64,000 nt of DNA from Thiobacillus sp. (lineage in GTDB: Bacteria; Pseudomonadota; Gammaproteobacteria; Burkholderiales; Thiobacillaceae): the NCBI GenBank assembly GCA_030692355.1, contig JAUYCF010000089.1, positions 1 to 64,000 on the forward strand, given 5' to 3'. Of the stretch, positions 49,096-63,147 are shown in pieces. Position numbers and translations under genes: made by a program. Each line of letters starts with the position of its first letter. Position 1 is the stretch's first letter. The notes under the pieces were generated by a model. The model saw only the letters and a list, made by a program, of their open reading frames with translations. It was not told the origin of the DNA and searched no databases.

Positions 49096-49605
49096 TCACA
49101 AACCCAGCGTCGTCGCGGATACGCTGGCCTGCGAACGCTGCCACATGCCCTCGAAATTCTGATTCAACCGCACCGCATTGCGCGCGTCATCGAGGTGGAG
49201 CGTGCCACGCACCGCAGCCTTGTCGGCGCGCAGCGCCACGCCCTGGCGGTCGGCGAGCACAAACGCCTCATCGGGACGCGGCGCATCGGGGTCGGCCTGG
49301 CGAATTTCGAGGACGTGGCCGAAGTTGCGCACCAGTTGCATCAGGTGGGGATGCCTGCGTGCCACGAGGCTGATGTCGTCGAGCAGCAGCTCGATTCGCC
49401 GCCCGCCGCCGGCGACGCACAACGCGCGCAGGCTCGCGTGGCGCGGCGCATGGTCGAGTTCCAGCAGGCCCAGGTCGTGGTCGTATAAACGCAGCTGGCG
49501 ATGCGTGCCGGCCAGCAAGGCGTCGAATGCGGCACGGAATTCGGCGGGGGTTTCAAAAGTGCTCGTGGACTGGTTTGGGGACACGTCGGTTTCCTGGGTT
49601 GTCAC
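49096..49605 (-). CDS. Conserved hypothetical protein
   Basis: FETPAEFRAAFDALLAGTHRQLRLYDHDLGLLELDHAPRHASLRALCVAGGGRRIELLLDD. Confidence 0.72.
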   Translation of the reverse strand: MTTQETDVSPNQSTSTFETPAEFRAAFDALLAGTHRQLRLYDHDLGLLELDHAPRHASLRALCVAGGGRRIELLLDDISLVARRHPHLMQLVRNFGHVLEIRQADPDAPRPDEAFVLADRQGVALRADKAAVRGTLHLDDARNAVRLNQNFEGMWQRSQASVSATTLGL

Positions 49606-49688
49606 CTTTAGGAAATAATTATAACGATACGAGACGAGCGGGTGCGCCCTGTTAAAATGCTGCCGAAAAATAGAGGATAGCGTTTCGC

Positions 49689-50153
49689 ATGTTGAAAGCA
49701 GGAGATCGCGCGCCGGGTTTTTCCAATCCCGACGCGGACATGAATATCATCGAATCGTCCCAGTTCCGGGGGAAGAACCTCGTGCTGTTTTTTTACGTGC
49801 GCGATGACACGCCGGGCTGCACCGCCGAGGCGATCGAGTTTTCCGAACTGGAAAACGACTTCGCCAAACGGGGCGCCAGTGTGCTCGGGGTGTCGCGCGA
49901 CGACTGCATCAAGCATGGCGAGTTTCGCGACAAGCACGGCATCGGCGTGCGCCTGCTGGCCGACAAGGAACACGCGACCAGTGAGGCTTATGGCGTGCTG
50001 CAGGACAAGGAAGTGGACGGCGTCATGCGCCGGAGCGCGGTGCGTGCCACTTTCATCATCGACAAACAGGGCGTCATTCGTCACGCCCTGTACGGCGTTC
50101 CCAGCCGCGGTCACGCGGCGGAAGTGCTTCAACTTGTAAAGGACCTCAATTGA
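49689..50153 (+). CDS. bcp: Thioredoxin-dependent peroxiredoxin (Bcp/PrxQ)
   Basis: MLKAGDRAPGFSNPDADMNIIESSQFRGKNLVLFFYVRDDTPGCTAEAIEFSEL. Confidence 0.94.
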   Translation: MLKAGDRAPGFSNPDADMNIIESSQFRGKNLVLFFYVRDDTPGCTAEAIEFSELENDFAKRGASVLGVSRDDCIKHGEFRDKHGIGVRLLADKEHATSEAYGVLQDKEVDGVMRRSAVRATFIIDKQGVIRHALYGVPSRGHAAEVLQLVKDLN

Positions 50154-50632
50154 TTATCAGCAAAGACACCGTCGTCACCCTTACCTACATCGTCCGTGAC
50201 CTGGAAGGCAAGCTGCTGGAGGAAAGCGACGAGCCCGTCAGCTATCTGCACGGCGGCTATGACAATATCTTTCCGTTGGTGGAAGAGGCGCTGGAAGGCA
50301 AGGCCGCGGGCGATACGGCCGACCTCAAACTGCAGCCCGCCGATGCTTTCGGCGAGTACGAAGATGAGCTGGTGCGGCTGGAGCCGCGCGAGGGTTTCCC
50401 CGATGACATCGAGGTCGGCATGCAGTTCGTTGGATCGCCGGTCGACGGCAGCCAGGAAATGCTCTACACCGTGACCGACATTGCCGAAGACAAGGTGGTG
50501 GTTGACGGCAATCACCCCTACGCCGGGCAGGCGGTGCATTTCCGGTGCGTGGTGTCCGACGTGCGTGCGGCGACGCCGGACGAGATCCAGCATCGCCATG
50601 CGCACGGCGCCCACGGCCATAACCATCATTGA
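50150..50632 (+). CDS. slyD: FKBP-type isomerase SlyD with His-rich tail
   Basis: ISKDTVVTLTYIVRDLEGKLLEESDEPVSYLHGGYDNIFPLVEEALEGKAAGD...HRHAHGAHGHNHH. Confidence 0.92.
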   Translation: MIISKDTVVTLTYIVRDLEGKLLEESDEPVSYLHGGYDNIFPLVEEALEGKAAGDTADLKLQPADAFGEYEDELVRLEPREGFPDDIEVGMQFVGSPVDGSQEMLYTVTDIAEDKVVVDGNHPYAGQAVHFRCVVSDVRAATPDEIQHRHAHGAHGHNHH

Positions 50633-50720
50633 GCTGCGGCGCCGATCCGGCGGTAAATGGCGCCGGGCTGTTAAAATCCCCGGCTAACCTGTTTTCGTGA
50701 CAGCTTGATGAAGACCATCG

Positions 50721-51689
50721 ATGAAAACCACCTTCCTCGACTTTGAGCAGCCGATCGCCGAGCTCGAAGCCAAGATCGAAGAACTGCGCTTCGTGCAGGA
50801 CGACTCCGCCCTCGATATTTCGGAGGAAATCCGCCGCCTGCAGAAAAAAAGCCAGACACTGACCAAGGATATCTACGCCAAGCTCAACGCCTGGCAGGTG
50901 TCGCAGGTGGCGCGCCATCCGCAACGGCCCTATACGCTCGATTACGTGCAGGGGCTGTTCACCGATTTCGCCGAACTGCACGGCGACCGAGCCTACGCCG
51001 ACGACGCCGCGATTGTCGGCGGCATGGCGCGCTTCAACGGCGAGCCGGTGATGGTGATCGGTCACCAGAAAGGCCGTGACACCAAGGAAAAGATCGTCCG
51101 CAATTTCGGCATGCCGCGTCCGGAAGGCTACCGCAAGGCCTTGCGGCTGATGCGCCTGGCGGAAAAATTCCGGCTGCCGATTTTCACTTTCATCGACACC
51201 CCCGGCGCCTATCCCGGCATCGGCGCCGAGGAGCGCGGGCAGTCCGAGGCGATCGCGCGCAACCTGTATGTGATGGCCGAGTTGCAGACGCCGATCATCT
51301 GCTCCATCGTCGGAGAGGGCGGCTCGGGCGGCGCGCTGGCCATTGGCGTCGGCGATCGCACGATGATCCTGCAATATTCGACCTATTCCGTGATTTCGCC
51401 CGAAGGCTGCGCCTCGATTCTGTGGAAGAGCGCCGACAAGGCTTCGGTTGCCGCCGAAACCCTGGGCATCACCGCCGACCGCCTGAAGGCCAACGGGCTG
51501 GTCGACCGCATCATCGAAGAACCACTGGGTGGTGCGCAGCGCGACTGGGACGCCATGTTCCAGTCGATGCGCCGCGCGCTTACCGACACTCTGGCCGAGT
51601 TGCGCAAGCCGTCACTCGATGCCCTGCTGGCCGCGCGTTACCAGCGCCTGCGGGCATATGGCCGCTTCAAGGAAACCCCTGCCAAATAG
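50721..51689 (+). CDS. accA: Acetyl-CoA carboxylase carboxyltransferase subunit alpha
   Basis: [55 protein letters not shown]. Confidence 0.98.
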   Translation: MKTTFLDFEQPIAELEAKIEELRFVQDDSALDISEEIRRLQKKSQTLTKDIYAKLNAWQVSQVARHPQRPYTLDYVQGLFTDFAELHGDRAYADDAAIVGGMARFNGEPVMVIGHQKGRDTKEKIVRNFGMPRPEGYRKALRLMRLAEKFRLPIFTFIDTPGAYPGIGAEERGQSEAIARNLYVMAELQTPIICSIVGEGGSGGALAIGVGDRTMILQYSTYSVISPEGCASILWKSADKASVAAETLGITADRLKANGLVDRIIEEPLGGAQRDWDAMFQSMRRALTDTLAELRKPSLDALLAARYQRLRAYGRFKETPAK

Positions 51690-53001
51690 GCCGGTCAGCG
51701 CAGTCGCGGCGGACGCGCTTGCCCGCCACGTTCCGCCGCATGCACGGCTGGTGCTGGGGCTCTCGGGCGGGCTCGATTCGGTGGTCCTGCTGCATGTCCT
51801 GCTTTCACTGCGCGATCGACATCCCTTTGAACTGTGGGTCGTGCATGTGCACCACGGGCTGTCGCCCCATGCCGACACCTGGGCCGATTTCTGCGCGCGG
51901 CTTTGCGCATCGCACGGGCTTGAATCCAGCATCCATCATGTAGTGATCGCGCGCGACGATGCGGCGGGTATCGAAGCCGCTGCGCGGCGCGAGCGCCAGC
52001 GCATCTTTGCCGCGCTGGACGCGGACTTTCTGCTCACTGCGCACCAGCAGGACGACCAGGCCGAAACCCTTCTGTTGCAGTTGCTGCGCGGCGCCGGACC
52101 GAAAGGCCTGGCGGCGATGGCCGAACTGCAATCCCGGCCCGGCTGGCGCGCAGCGCAACTCAGGCCGCTGCTGGGCGTGACGCGTGCCGGGCTGCTGGAT
52201 TATGCGCAGTCACACGGCCTGACCTGGGTCGACGACGAGAGCAATCGCGACATCCGCTACCGCCGCAATGCGCTGCGCCGGCAGGTGATGCCGCTCCTGG
52301 CTGCGCATTTTCCCGGCAGCAGCGCCACCCTCGCGCGCGCGGCCGCGTTGCAGGCCGATGCTGCCGACTTGCTGGACGACCTGGCGCGGCTCGATGCGGA
52401 GACAGCCATTGCCGGCGAACGGCTCGATTGCGCGCTGCTGGCCGGCTTGTCCCGCGCGCGCGCGCGCAACCTGCTGCGCTATTTCATTGAGCGGCACGGC
52501 CAGCCCATGCCCAACGCCCGGCGGCTCGACGAGGCGCTGCATCAGTTGCGGGACGCGGGTCGCGATGCGCGGGTGTGCGTCGGGCTGGGGACGGTGGAAT
52601 TGTGGCGCTTTCGCGGCGGCGCATATCTGGTTCCGCCGGCGCCCGCCCCGGCCGCGCCGGTTCGCTGGCAGGGCGAGGCGTCGCTCTGGGTGGCCGCCGC
52701 CGGGGTGCACGTGCGGATGGAAGCGGTGACCGGCGCCGGCCTGAAGCGCGACGTGCTGGCAGCAGGCGAAGTGACGCTGGGGGTGCGGCAGGGCGGCGAA
52801 CGCCTGCGCCTGCATCCCGGCGGCCCTCATCGCAGCCTGAAGAACCTGCTGCAGGAACAGGCGATCCCATCCTGGCAGCGCGATCGTTTGCCGCTGTTGT
52901 GGTGCGACGGGCGGCTGGCGTGGGCGGCGGGGATCGGCCTTGAAGCCGATCTGCTTGCCGCACCTGGTGAAGCCGGGGTGCTGCCGCGCGTCGCGGACTA
53001 G
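51658..53001 (+). CDS. tilS: tRNA(Ile)-lysidine synthase
   Basis: [50 protein letters not shown]...[30 protein letters not shown]. Confidence 0.96.
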   Translation: MAASRKPLPNRPVSAVAADALARHVPPHARLVLGLSGGLDSVVLLHVLLSLRDRHPFELWVVHVHHGLSPHADTWADFCARLCASHGLESSIHHVVIARDDAAGIEAAARRERQRIFAALDADFLLTAHQQDDQAETLLLQLLRGAGPKGLAAMAELQSRPGWRAAQLRPLLGVTRAGLLDYAQSHGLTWVDDESNRDIRYRRNALRRQVMPLLAAHFPGSSATLARAAALQADAADLLDDLARLDAETAIAGERLDCALLAGLSRARARNLLRYFIERHGQPMPNARRLDEALHQLRDAGRDARVCVGLGTVELWRFRGGAYLVPPAPAPAAPVRWQGEASLWVAAAGVHVRMEAVTGAGLKRDVLAAGEVTLGVRQGGERLRLHPGGPHRSLKNLLQEQAIPSWQRDRLPLLWCDGRLAWAAGIGLEADLLAAPGEAGVLPRVAD

Positions 53002-53097
53002 CTGTACAACAAGACAGTCCAGGGTGGGGCATGTTATGCTAGCGGGCTGATTTTCATGGTTTTTTAAACGTTTTTTCTCATTTTCCGGAGCATACAC

Positions 53098-53526
53098 ATG
53101 GCTGTTCAGCGCACCTTTTCCATTATCAAACCCGATGCCGTCGCCAAAAACGTGGTCGGCAAGATCGTCAGCCGCTTCGAGAGCAATGGTCTCAAGGTGG
53201 TGGCATCCAGGATGAAGCACCTGTCGCGTCAGGAAGCCGAAGGCTTCTACGGGGTGCACCGCGAGCGTCCCTTCTTCAAGGATCTGGTCGAGTTCATGAT
53301 CTCCGGCCCGGTCGTTCTGCAGGTGCTGGAAGGCGAAGACGCGATCGCCAGGAACCGCGAGCTGATGGGCGCGACCGACCCGAAGAAGGCCGAGGCCGGC
53401 ACCATTCGCGCCGATTTCGCCGAGAGCATCGATGCCAACGCGGTGCATGGCTCCGACGCGCCGGAAACCGCTGCGATCGAAATCGCCTATTTCTTCCCCG
53501 CCTGCGAAGTCTACGCCGGCCGCTAA
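53098..53526 (+). CDS. ndk: Nucleoside diphosphate kinase
   Basis: [43 protein letters not shown]...[18 protein letters not shown]. Confidence 0.98.
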   Translation: MAVQRTFSIIKPDAVAKNVVGKIVSRFESNGLKVVASRMKHLSRQEAEGFYGVHRERPFFKDLVEFMISGPVVLQVLEGEDAIARNRELMGATDPKKAEAGTIRADFAESIDANAVHGSDAPETAAIEIAYFFPACEVYAGR

Positions 53527-53536
53527 ACGCATACGC

Positions 53537-54655
53537 ATGCCGCAAAACCTGCTTGATTTCGACCTCGACGGACTGACCGCCTGGTTCGGCGAACTCGGCG
53601 AAAAGCCGTTTCGCGCCAGGCAGGTGTTCCACTGGGTGCATCAGGCTGGGGTGGCGGATTTTGCGCAGATGACCGATATCGCCAAAAGCCTGCGCGAGAA
53701 GCTGCAGCAGCAGGCGGTGGTGGCGCCGCCTGCGATCAGCTACGCGCATACCTCGACCGACGGCACGCGCAAGTGGCTGTTCGATGTGGGGGTGGCAAAC
53801 GGCATCGAGACCGTATTCATCCCGGAAGAGGATCGCGGCACCCTGTGCGTGTCGTCGCAGGTTGGCTGCGCGCTGGAGTGCACCTTCTGCTCGACCGGAC
53901 GGCAGGGCTTCAACCGCAATCTGACGGTGGCCGAAATCATCGGCCAGCTGTGGGTGGCGCATCACGGCCTGAAGACCGAGCCCAACCGCACCGCGCTCAA
54001 TCACGGCGCAGGCGAAATTTCCGACCGGCCGGTGACCAATGTGGTGATGATGGGCATGGGCGAGCCGCTGGCGAATCTGGAGAATGTGGTGACCGCGCTC
54101 GGCATCATGCTCGACGACCATGCCTATGGCCTTTCGCGGCGGCGGGTGACGGTGTCGACCTCGGGGCTGGTGCCGGCGATGGACCGGCTGGCCGAACGCT
54201 GCCCGGTGGCGCTGGCGGTGAGCCTGCACGCGCCCAATGATGCGTTGCGCGACCAGATTGTGCCGATCAACAGGAAGTACCCGTTGCGAGAGCTGATGGC
54301 GGCATGCCGGCGCTATCTGGTGCATGCGCCGCGCGATTTCATTACCTTCGAATACGTGATGCTGGCCGGGGTGAACGATGCGCCCGAGCATGCGCGCCAG
54401 CTGATCGAACTGGTGCATGACGTGCCGTGCAAATTCAATCTCATTCCGTTCAATCCGTTTCCGGATTCCGGTTATGAAAAGCCCCGCGCCGAGGCGATGC
54501 GCGTATTCCGCGAGATCCTGCAGGACGCCGGACTGGTGGTCACCACGCGCAAGACGCGCGGCGACGACATCGACGCCGCGTGCGGCCAGCTGGCAGGCAA
54601 AGTGGCCGACAAGAGCGGGCGCGTGATGAAACGAATGCACAAGGAGACGGCGTGA
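53537..54655 (+). CDS. rlmN: 23S rRNA (adenine2503-C2)-methyltransferase
   Basis: [42 protein letters not shown]...[16 protein letters not shown]. Confidence 0.97.
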   Translation: MPQNLLDFDLDGLTAWFGELGEKPFRARQVFHWVHQAGVADFAQMTDIAKSLREKLQQQAVVAPPAISYAHTSTDGTRKWLFDVGVANGIETVFIPEEDRGTLCVSSQVGCALECTFCSTGRQGFNRNLTVAEIIGQLWVAHHGLKTEPNRTALNHGAGEISDRPVTNVVMMGMGEPLANLENVVTALGIMLDDHAYGLSRRRVTVSTSGLVPAMDRLAERCPVALAVSLHAPNDALRDQIVPINRKYPLRELMAACRRYLVHAPRDFITFEYVMLAGVNDAPEHARQLIELVHDVPCKFNLIPFNPFPDSGYEKPRAEAMRVFREILQDAGLVVTTRKTRGDDIDAACGQLAGKVADKSGRVMKRMHKETA

Positions 54656-55425
54656 AAAAATGGATGGGCATACTGGCAGCGGCGCTGCTGGCGGGCTGTG
54701 CGCAGCAGCCGGCGGATAGCGGCGGCGGTGTCGCCGGCACGCAGGTCGACAGCGAAAGCCGTCAGCGCGCGCGTGCCTTCACCGACCTGGCCGGGGCCTA
54801 TTTTTCCCGCGCCCAGTACAAGGTCGCGCTCGACGAGCTGCGCAAGGCGATTACCGCCGACAACCGTTTCGGCCCGGCCTACAACGTCTACGGCCTGATC
54901 TACATGGAGCTGGCCGAAGACAAGCTGGCCGAGGAAAATTTCCGCCGCGCCATCGATCTGGATCGCGGCGACTCGGTAGCGCGCAACAATTTCGGCTGGT
55001 TCCTCTGCACTCGCGGCCGTTACGACGAAGGGCTCGAACAGTTCAGCATCGCCCTGCGCAATCCGCTGTACGCCTACCCCGAGCAGGCCATGGCGAACGC
55101 CGGCCTGTGCGCCGAAAAGAAAGGCGACCTCGCGCTGGCCGAAGCCAATCTGCTGAAGTCGCTCAAGCTGCAACCCGACAACCCCAACACCGTGCTGAAG
55201 CTGGCCGGGCTGAATTTCCGTCAGGGCCGGATCATGGAAACGCAGCGCCTGCTTGGGCGCCACGCCGAGCTGGCGCCGCCGACCGCGGAAAGCCTGTGGC
55301 TGGGGGTGCGGCTGGAGCGCAAACTGGGCGACCGCGCGCAGGAGGCGGCTTACGGCCTGCAGCTGCGCAAGCGCTTCCCCGATTCGAATGAGGCGCGGCT
55401 GCTGCTGACGGGGCAATACGAATGA
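54652..55425 (+). CDS. pilF: Type IV pilus biogenesis lipoprotein PilF/PilW (TPR), GTG start
   Basis: [18 protein letters not shown] lipobox; TPR repeats; between rlmN and rodZ. Confidence 0.9.
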   Translation: MKKWMGILAAALLAGCAQQPADSGGGVAGTQVDSESRQRARAFTDLAGAYFSRAQYKVALDELRKAITADNRFGPAYNVYGLIYMELAEDKLAEENFRRAIDLDRGDSVARNNFGWFLCTRGRYDEGLEQFSIALRNPLYAYPEQAMANAGLCAEKKGDLALAEANLLKSLKLQPDNPNTVLKLAGLNFRQGRIMETQRLLGRHAELAPPTAESLWLGVRLERKLGDRAQEAAYGLQLRKRFPDSNEARLLLTGQYE

Positions 55426-56245
55426 GCGAGAGCGGGCAACCCTCGGTCGGGCAGATTTTGCGTGATGCGCGCGAAGCGCAGGGCATCACGCTGGAAGATG
55501 CCGCTATGCGCCTGCGCCTGATGCAGCGCCAGGTCGAGGCCATGGAGACGGATGATTTCGAGAGCCTCGATCCGCCCGTGTTCGCCCGCGGGTTTGTCCG
55601 CAACTACGCGCGCCTGTTGGGGCTTGCGCCCGAAGCGCTGCTGGCATGCATGGCAGGTGCACCGGCCGAGCCGGCCGAGGTCAGTCATGCCGCGCCGCCC
55701 CCGCCGCATTCCTGGTTGAGTTCGCCCTGGCTGATCCCGCTGCTGCTGGGTTTGCTGGTGCTGGTGGCGGTGCCCGTGGCGCTGTATTGGTGGCTCAACA
55801 GCGCGGGAGAGGATGACACGGGCAAGCAGGCGTCGTCCGCTGCGCAAACCCGTTCCACACCGGTCGCGGTTCCCGCGCCCGTTACGGAACCGGCGGAAGC
55901 CGCACTCCCTGCCGTTGAAGTTGCCCCCGTAGCGCCGGCCTTACCTGCGGCCGGGACCAGCGAGCCGGCCGCGGCTGAAGCCCCCGTGGCGCCCGAAGCC
56001 CCGGCGATCAACGGCGTGCTGCATCTCGAATTCGGCGACGAGGCCTGGGTCGAAATCAAGGATGGCAGCGGCCGCATGCTGCATCGCCAGCTCAACCCGG
56101 CCGGTACGAAGGCCGATATCCCGGGCCAGCCGCCGTTCGAGGTGGTGATCGGCAACGCAGCGCAAGTGCGCCTGACGTACAACGGCCGCCCCATCGACCT
56201 GGAGCCCTTTATTGAGGTGACGGTCGCCCGCTTTACTCTGGAAGA

Positions 56246-56249
<4 letters not shown>
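55422..56249 (+). CDS. RodZ-like HTH/DUF4115 protein
   Basis: [41 protein letters not shown]; single TM; C-terminal [45 protein letters not shown]. Confidence 0.92.
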
Positions 56250-57472
<1,223 letters not shown>

Positions 57473-57479
57473 ACCATTA

Positions 57480-57566
57480 ACCACAGAGGCACAGAGACAC
57501 AGAGACACAGAGGAAAGCGGTTGGATATCACGCACAGTTTTCTCCGTGCCTCTGTGTCTCTGTGGT
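57480..57566. repeat. Palindromic element family D (copy 2)
   Basis: accacagaggcacagagacacagagacacagagg ... ctccgtgcctctgtgtctctgtggt. Confidence 0.92.
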
Positions 57567-57577
57567 GAGATTTTTAG

Positions 57578-58852
<1,275 letters not shown>

Positions 58853-58857
58853 ACGCA

Positions 58858-59499
58858 ATGGCAACCTACGATCTCGACGAACAGGAACGGCTGGACGAAC
58901 TGAAGGCCTGGTGGAAACGCTGGGGCAACCTGGTGATGGTCGGACTCGCCGTGGCGGTTGCGGCGGCGGCGGGCTGGCGCTACTGGCAGAACCAGGTGGT
59001 GACGCAAAGCCTGGAAGCCGCAACCGTGTATGAAAAGCTCACCCAGTCGCTGGAGGCCAACGATGTCAAGGCGGCGCGCGACGCGGGCGCGATGCTGATC
59101 GACCAGTACAAGGGCACCGCCTACGCGCCGCGTGCGGCGCTGTTGCTGGCCAGGCTGAACGTCGGCGCCAAGGATCTGAAAAGCGCGCAGGCCCAGCTGG
59201 AATGGGCGGTGGCCAACAGCAAGGAACCCGCGGTCAAGGATCTGGCGCGCCTGCGGCTGGGCGGAGTGCAGCTCGACCAGAAGCAATATGACGCCGCCAT
59301 GAAAACCCTGTCCGCCACCCATAGCGATGCATTTGCCTTCCGCTTCCATGACCTGAAAGGCGACGTGCTGCTGGCGCAGGGCAAGCCGGCCGAGGCGCGT
59401 GCCGCCTACCAGGCCGCCTTCGGCAAGATGGCGGCAGACAACGCGTATCGCAACATCGTCGAATTGAAGCTCGACGCGCTGGGAGGGGAGGCCAAATGA
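58858..59499 (+). CDS. YfgM-like tetratricopeptide protein
   Basis: MATYDLDEQERLDELKAWWKRWGNLVMVGLAVAVAAAAGWRYWQNQ; between hisS and bamB. Confidence 0.92.
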   Translation: MATYDLDEQERLDELKAWWKRWGNLVMVGLAVAVAAAAGWRYWQNQVVTQSLEAATVYEKLTQSLEANDVKAARDAGAMLIDQYKGTAYAPRAALLLARLNVGAKDLKSAQAQLEWAVANSKEPAVKDLARLRLGGVQLDQKQYDAAMKTLSATHSDAFAFRFHDLKGDVLLAQGKPAEARAAYQAAFGKMAADNAYRNIVELKLDALGGEAK

Positions 59500-60635
59500 A
59501 GATGCGTTGGATGGTCGTCGGCCTGGCGCTGGCTTTGTCGGGGTGCGGCACGGTCGGTGGCTGGTTTGATTCCGGTCCGGCCAAGGCGAAGCCGGCCGAA
59601 CTGGTCGAGTTCAAGCCGACCGTCAGCCTTGACCCGGCCTGGAAAGTCGAAACCGGCGATACCGCCGGCTATTTGTTTCACCCGCAGGCCGAGGGCGATG
59701 ACGTCTTCGCCGCGGGCGGCAGCCGGGTGGTGCGCATTGCCGTGGCAAACGGTCGGACGGTGTGGAGCACCGATGCCGGCGTGAAGCTGTCCGCCGGGGC
59801 CGGTGCGGGCCAGGGACTGGTGCTGGCGGGAAGCGGCAAGGGCGATTTGCTGGCGCTGGATCGGGCCAGCGGCGCGGTGCGCTGGAAAGTGGCGCTGTCG
59901 AGCGAGGTGACCGGACAGTTGCTGGCCGTCGCCGACATGGTGATTGCCCGCACTGGCGATGGCCGCGTGCATGGCCTCGCCGTGGCCGACGGCAGCCGCA
60001 AGTGGCTGTACAGCCGCAGCCTGCCGGCACTGAGCCTGCGCGGGTCGGGCGGCATGGTGGTGCGCGACGAGGTGCTGTACGCCGGCTTCCCCGGCGGCAA
60101 GCTGGTTGCGCTCAATGCCGCCAACGGCGCGCAGCTGTGGGAGGCCACGGTGGCATTGCCGCGCGGGGCGACCGAACTCGAACGGGTGGCCGATGTGATG
60201 GGCCATCCGGTGGTGGACGAACGCCAGGTGTGCGCCGTCGCCTACCAGGGACGCGTGGCCTGCTTCGACCGCCAGAGCGGTTCGCCGCTGTGGGCGCGCG
60301 ACACTTCCAGCAACAGCGGGCTGGCGATGGACGAACGCAATGTCTACGTCACCGACGACAAGGATGCCGTCACCGCCTACGACAAAGCCAGCGGCCGCGC
60401 CGGCTGGCGGCAGGACACGCTGGCGCGCCGTCAGGTGACCGCGCCGCTGGCGCTTGGCGACTGGGTGGTGGTGGCCGACGGCGAAGGGGTCGTGCATGTG
60501 CTGTCGGCCGATGACGGCAGCTTCGTTGCGCGCGCCAGGGTCGACAGCAGCGTGCGCACGGCGCCGGTCGACATCGGGCCGGGTTTCGCGGTGCAGACCG
60601 ACAAGGGCAGCGTCGTCGCGTTCAGACTCAGGTGA
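59496..60635 (+). CDS. bamB: Outer membrane protein assembly factor BamB
   Basis: LALALSGCGTVGGWFDSGP lipobox and PQQ-like beta-propeller repeats. Confidence 0.95.
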   Translation: MKMRWMVVGLALALSGCGTVGGWFDSGPAKAKPAELVEFKPTVSLDPAWKVETGDTAGYLFHPQAEGDDVFAAGGSRVVRIAVANGRTVWSTDAGVKLSAGAGAGQGLVLAGSGKGDLLALDRASGAVRWKVALSSEVTGQLLAVADMVIARTGDGRVHGLAVADGSRKWLYSRSLPALSLRGSGGMVVRDEVLYAGFPGGKLVALNAANGAQLWEATVALPRGATELERVADVMGHPVVDERQVCAVAYQGRVACFDRQSGSPLWARDTSSNSGLAMDERNVYVTDDKDAVTAYDKASGRAGWRQDTLARRQVTAPLALGDWVVVADGEGVVHVLSADDGSFVARARVDSSVRTAPVDIGPGFAVQTDKGSVVAFRLR

Positions 60636-60726
60636 GTCTTGAGCGACTTGATGATTGATCGATAAGGCGGACGCAGCTGTTTTTGGTGGCCGCCTTGCAA
60701 ATGTTTATGGATTCGAATTTTAGCTA

Positions 60727-62133
60727 ATGCTCCCTACCCTGGTTCTGGTCGGCCGGCCCAACGTCGGCAAGTCCACCCTCTTTAACCGTCTCACCGGCAC
60801 GCGCGACGCGCTGGTGCACGACCTGCCGGGGATGACGCGCGATCGCCATTACGGGCGCGGGCGCCTCGGTGAAAAGCCCTATCTGGTGGTCGACACGGGC
60901 GGTCTGGAGCCGGTCGTCACCGACGGCATCCTCGCAGAAATGGCGCGGCAGACGCTGCAGGCCATCGACGAGGCCGACGCCATCATTTTCCTGGTCGATG
61001 CGCGGGCAGGCCTGACGCCGCAGGACAAGTTGATCGCCGACCGCCTGCGCCGCGCGTCATGCCCGGTGCTGCTCGCGGTCAACAAGGCGGAGGGCATGAA
61101 CGCTGCCGTGATCACCGCCGAGTTTCACGAACTGGCGCTGGGCCAGCCGCTGGCCATTTCCAGCGCGCATGGCGACGGCGTGTCCGACCTGGTGGCCGAG
61201 GCGCTGGCGCCGTTTTCCGAAGAGGAAGAGAAACGCGACGATTTTGGCATCCCCAAGATCGCGCTGGTGGGGCGCCCCAACGTCGGCAAGTCGACGCTGG
61301 TCAACACGCTGGTGGGCGAGGAGCGCGTGATCGCGTTCGATCAGCCGGGCACCACGCGCGATTCGATTTACGTCGAGTTCGAGCGCGACGGCAAGCCCTA
61401 CATCCTGATCGACACCGCCGGCCTGCGCCGTCGCGGCAAGGTGTTCGAGACGGTGGAAAAATTCTCCGTCATCAAAACCCTGCAGGCGATCGAGGATGCC
61501 AATGTGGTGGTGCTGGTGCTCGACGCGCACGAGAACATTTCCGAGCAGGACGCGCATCTGGCCGGATTCGTGCTGGAAACCGGGCGCGCGCTGGTGGTCG
61601 CGGTCAACAAGTGGGACGGGCTTTCTGCCGAGCAGCGCGAGGACGTCAAGCGCGACATCGGGCGCAAGCTGGCGTTTCTCGACTTTGCCCGCTTCAACTA
61701 CATTTCGGCGCTGAAGGGCAAGGGCCTGGAAAACCTGCTGAAGGACATCGAAGCCGCGCACGCCGCCGCCTTCATCAAGCTGTCGACGCCCAAGCTCACG
61801 CGGGTGCTGGAGATGGCGGTGGAACAGCACGCGCCGCCCAAGAACGGACTGTTCCGCCCCAAGCCGCGCTACGCCCACCAGGGCGGCAAGAATCCGCCGG
61901 TCATCATCCTGCACGGCAATGCGCTGGAAGGCCTGCGCGACGATTACAAGCGCTATCTGGAAAGCAGTTTCCGCAAGGCGTTCAAGCTGCAGGGCACGCC
62001 GTTGCGAATCCAGATCAAGGAAGGCGGCGCCAGCAATCCGTTTGCAGGCAAGACACGCGGCCCGCTGAACGAAAGCGAAGCAACGCGGATGCGGCGCAAG
62101 AAGCGGGTGCGGCGCAAGGTCTACGGCAGCTGA
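60727..62133 (+). CDS. der: Ribosome-associated GTPase Der (EngA)
   Basis: [42 protein letters not shown] and a second G domain [36 protein letters not shown]. Confidence 0.98.
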   Translation: MLPTLVLVGRPNVGKSTLFNRLTGTRDALVHDLPGMTRDRHYGRGRLGEKPYLVVDTGGLEPVVTDGILAEMARQTLQAIDEADAIIFLVDARAGLTPQDKLIADRLRRASCPVLLAVNKAEGMNAAVITAEFHELALGQPLAISSAHGDGVSDLVAEALAPFSEEEEKRDDFGIPKIALVGRPNVGKSTLVNTLVGEERVIAFDQPGTTRDSIYVEFERDGKPYILIDTAGLRRRGKVFETVEKFSVIKTLQAIEDANVVVLVLDAHENISEQDAHLAGFVLETGRALVVAVNKWDGLSAEQREDVKRDIGRKLAFLDFARFNYISALKGKGLENLLKDIEAAHAAAFIKLSTPKLTRVLEMAVEQHAPPKNGLFRPKPRYAHQGGKNPPVIILHGNALEGLRDDYKRYLESSFRKAFKLQGTPLRIQIKEGGASNPFAGKTRGPLNESEATRMRRKKRVRRKVYGS

Positions 62134-62217
62134 ATATCCATCCGCAAGGGGCAGACCGTGGTTGTCCCCGCGAGGGGGAGGCCATGTCTGTAAGCTGCTA
62201 AAGCAGCAACAGCCATG

Positions 62218-62335
62218 CACTATTGATCCGGCCAGATTTATCCGTGAGTTCGTTCGTGCTGAGCCTGTCTGCGCAGCCCTTCGACAGGCTCAGGGCGAAC
62301 GGTAGTCATGTTTAATTCGTGCCGGATCAATAGTG
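62218..62335. repeat. Nested palindromes, family F (inner 62252-62300)
   Basis: Outer perfect 15-bp arms cactattgatccggc/gccggatcaatagtg; inner gttcgtgctgagcctgtc/gacaggctcagggcgaac. Confidence 0.9.
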
Positions 62336-62374
62336 TAGTGCTGCATTCTTGACGGCACTTATGTGCAATCCCTT

Positions 62375-62420
62375 GTAGGTCGGGCTTCAGCCCGACATGT
62401 CGGGTTAAAACCCGACCTAC
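62375..62420. repeat. Palindromic element family G (double hairpin)
   Basis: gtaggtcgggcttcagcccgac-at-gtcgggttaaaacccgacctac. Confidence 0.9.
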
Positions 62421-62469
62421 GAGGCCGTTATTACATGGCTATAAGTTCCAAACAGAATGCAACGCAACA

Positions 62470-62779
62470 CTAGCCGTCCAGGTCGGACAGTAAATCGGCC
62501 TCATAATCCTGTCCCCCGTAGAACACGCCAATGATGGATACCCTGTCCGCGTCCACCGCAAAGGCGATCACGGGCCGTTTTTTGTAGTTCGTGATGCGCA
62601 GGCCAGTACGAATGTCATCGCGGCGGGTGCCTCGATGCGGGAAGGACTGCATCGCCTCGCAATACGAGACAATGGCGTTGGTATAGCGCTCCGCGGTTTC
62701 TGGCGATGCCCTGGCCGCGACGATAGATTGCAGCCAGTTATTCCTCCGCCTCTGGCGTGAAAACGACGGTAAACGGCAT
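62470..62779 (-). pseudogene. RelE/ParE-type toxin pseudogene (nonsense at codon 14 plus frameshift)
   Basis: ATG at 62779 reads MPFTVVFTPEAEE*LAAIYR; conserved remainder ARASPETAERYTNAIVSYCEAMQSFPHRGTRRDDIRTGLRITNYKKRPVIAFAVDADRVSIIGVFYGGQDYE lies in another frame. Confidence 0.85.
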
Positions 62780-63066
62780 CACGTCTTTGCAGTGGCGGTT
62801 TTGTGTTCGGCTGCGAGCCTGGCTCTCACCCCGTTAACAGCAACCACTCGTGTTGGATCGGCCTTCAGTGCGTCATAGGCCGCCCCCACTTGCTCCTGAA
62901 GCCAGTTTTCCATGGCGCGGTCGCGAGCCATCAGGACGCGCAATCCGTCCCGGATGACTTCGCTTTCCGTAGCGTACTCGCCGGCCGCCACCTTGGATTT
63001 CACAACGTCTGCCATCTCGTTCGGCAGGGTGATGCTGAATTGCCTGGTCGTGCGCATGATAGACAT
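62779..63066 (-). CDS. ParD-like/CopG-family antitoxin
   Basis: RTTRQFSITLPNEMADVVKSKVAAGEYATESEVIRDGLRVLMARDRAMENWLQEQVGAAYDALKADP. Confidence 0.9.
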   Translation of the reverse strand: MSIMRTTRQFSITLPNEMADVVKSKVAAGEYATESEVIRDGLRVLMARDRAMENWLQEQVGAAYDALKADPTRVVAVNGVRARLAAEHKTATAKT

Positions 63067-63147
63067 TCCTTTGAAGCTGAGTAGGGTTTAATCCTGCCCA
63101 ATTCGCGGTCTATGCACCACTCCCAGCATAAGCAGCACAACAGCTCA

